Positions 63,832-64,000 of a stretch of DNA of 64,000 nt are shown here, in pieces. Numbering within the stretch: the first letter of the stretch is position 1; every line of letters starts with the position of its first letter. The notes beneath the pieces are model-generated. The model made no database searches. It was not told the DNA's origin and was given only the letters and a program-made list of their open reading frames with translations. Source of the DNA: Agromyces humatus (GTDB lineage Bacteria > Actinomycetota > Actinomycetes > Actinomycetales > Microbacteriaceae); NCBI RefSeq assembly GCF_021228295.1, contig NZ_JAJQPD010000005.1, positions 292,105-356,104 of the forward strand, given 5' to 3'. The position numbers were made by a program, and so were the translations under genes.

Positions 63832-64000
63832 CCACCGGCGTAGCGTCCGCTCTGAGATGTCGGCATGAACCCTGTACTCCTCGAACGAGATCAGTCGTGA
63901 AGGTGACGTCCCCTGGGGTGGTGGGGTTTCCGGCAGGGTCGCCTTCGTCGTAGACGTTGGTGAGCCATCGTGCGATGGTCAGTGAGAACTGTCTAGGAAT

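Noticed and set aside
57938..64000. A second copy of the tRNA-Phe 3' end (attR)
   Set aside because: Scanning by eye for GGTCACCGGATCGATGCC-like sequence found none, so the boundary is probably beyond the window.

Overview
The window is GC-rich actinobacterial DNA, by eye around 70% GC. Several traits point to Microbacteriaceae, probably something like Agromyces or Microbacterium: GTG and TTG starts, many 'gcatccg' blocks, a tilS-hpt-ftsH-folEPBK-panC-lysS chain, DUF5997, DUF6412 and YidC neighbours, and dispersed TCGAGAC palindromes. The genus is inference. Two parts can be told apart: chromosome from 1 to about 51,900, and an integrated mobilizable element from the tRNA-Phe gene at 51,813 to beyond the right edge.

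Chromosome, left to right. 1-7.5 kb: two secreted or envelope enzymes (a truncated M14 carboxypeptidase and a lytic transglycosylase), an orphan PIN protein, a secreted GH3 glycosidase and two small helical proteins. 7.5-13.3 kb: a YdeI-like protein, a CrtC/AttH lipocalin-like protein, a tightly coupled operon (KAS III-like synthase, haem-oxygenase-fold iron enzyme, unknown protein), a CHY zinc-finger protein and a decayed alpha/beta hydrolase. 13.3-17 kb: DUF5997, a LysR effector domain lacking its HTH, a class I amidotransferase, a GlsB-type membrane protein, a second YidC with its DUF6412 partner, and tRNA-Ser(CGA). 17-26.7 kb: SGNH hydrolase, radA, an SseB-like protein, GNAT, clpC, a DUF2975/HTH pair, a lipoprotein and pirin. 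26.7-35.4 kb: a second M14 peptidase, cardiolipin synthase and the fructose operon fruR-fruK-fruA. 35.4-48 kb: one long leftward chain, tilS-hpt-ftsH-folE-folP-folB-folK-DUF3180-PH-PH-DUF2520-panC-lysS, mostly with overlapping start and stop codons, linking folate, pantothenate, purine salvage and tRNA modification. 48-51.9 kb: ppa, two overlapping coiled-coil peptidoglycan hydrolases (M23 and NlpC/P60), then tRNA-Glu, tRNA-Asp and tRNA-Phe.

Element (from 51.8 kb). A tyrosine integrase reads toward the tRNA-Phe gene, preceded by an excisionase-like HTH gene and faced by an unknown protein gene. Next come three overlapping genes that together look like a complete ABC-three-component (ABC-3C) conflict system: an Mrr-like nuclease/effector, middle component 2, and an SMC-like ABC ATPase. 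Their base composition is visibly lower in GC than the surroundings. A MobF/TrwC relaxase-helicase follows, then a leucine-rich-repeat/helical-protein pair, a membrane protein and a double-HTH regulator. No type IV secretion or coupling-protein gene is visible, so the element looks mobilizable rather than self-transmissible, within the limits of the window. A 15-bp motif recurs at the promoters of the integration module and of the relaxase, suggesting one shared regulator.

The most unusual non-coding feature is a family of palindromic elements of about 70-95 bp. Copies sit between genes, at the end of lysS, and apparently in frame inside tilS and at the start of folP.
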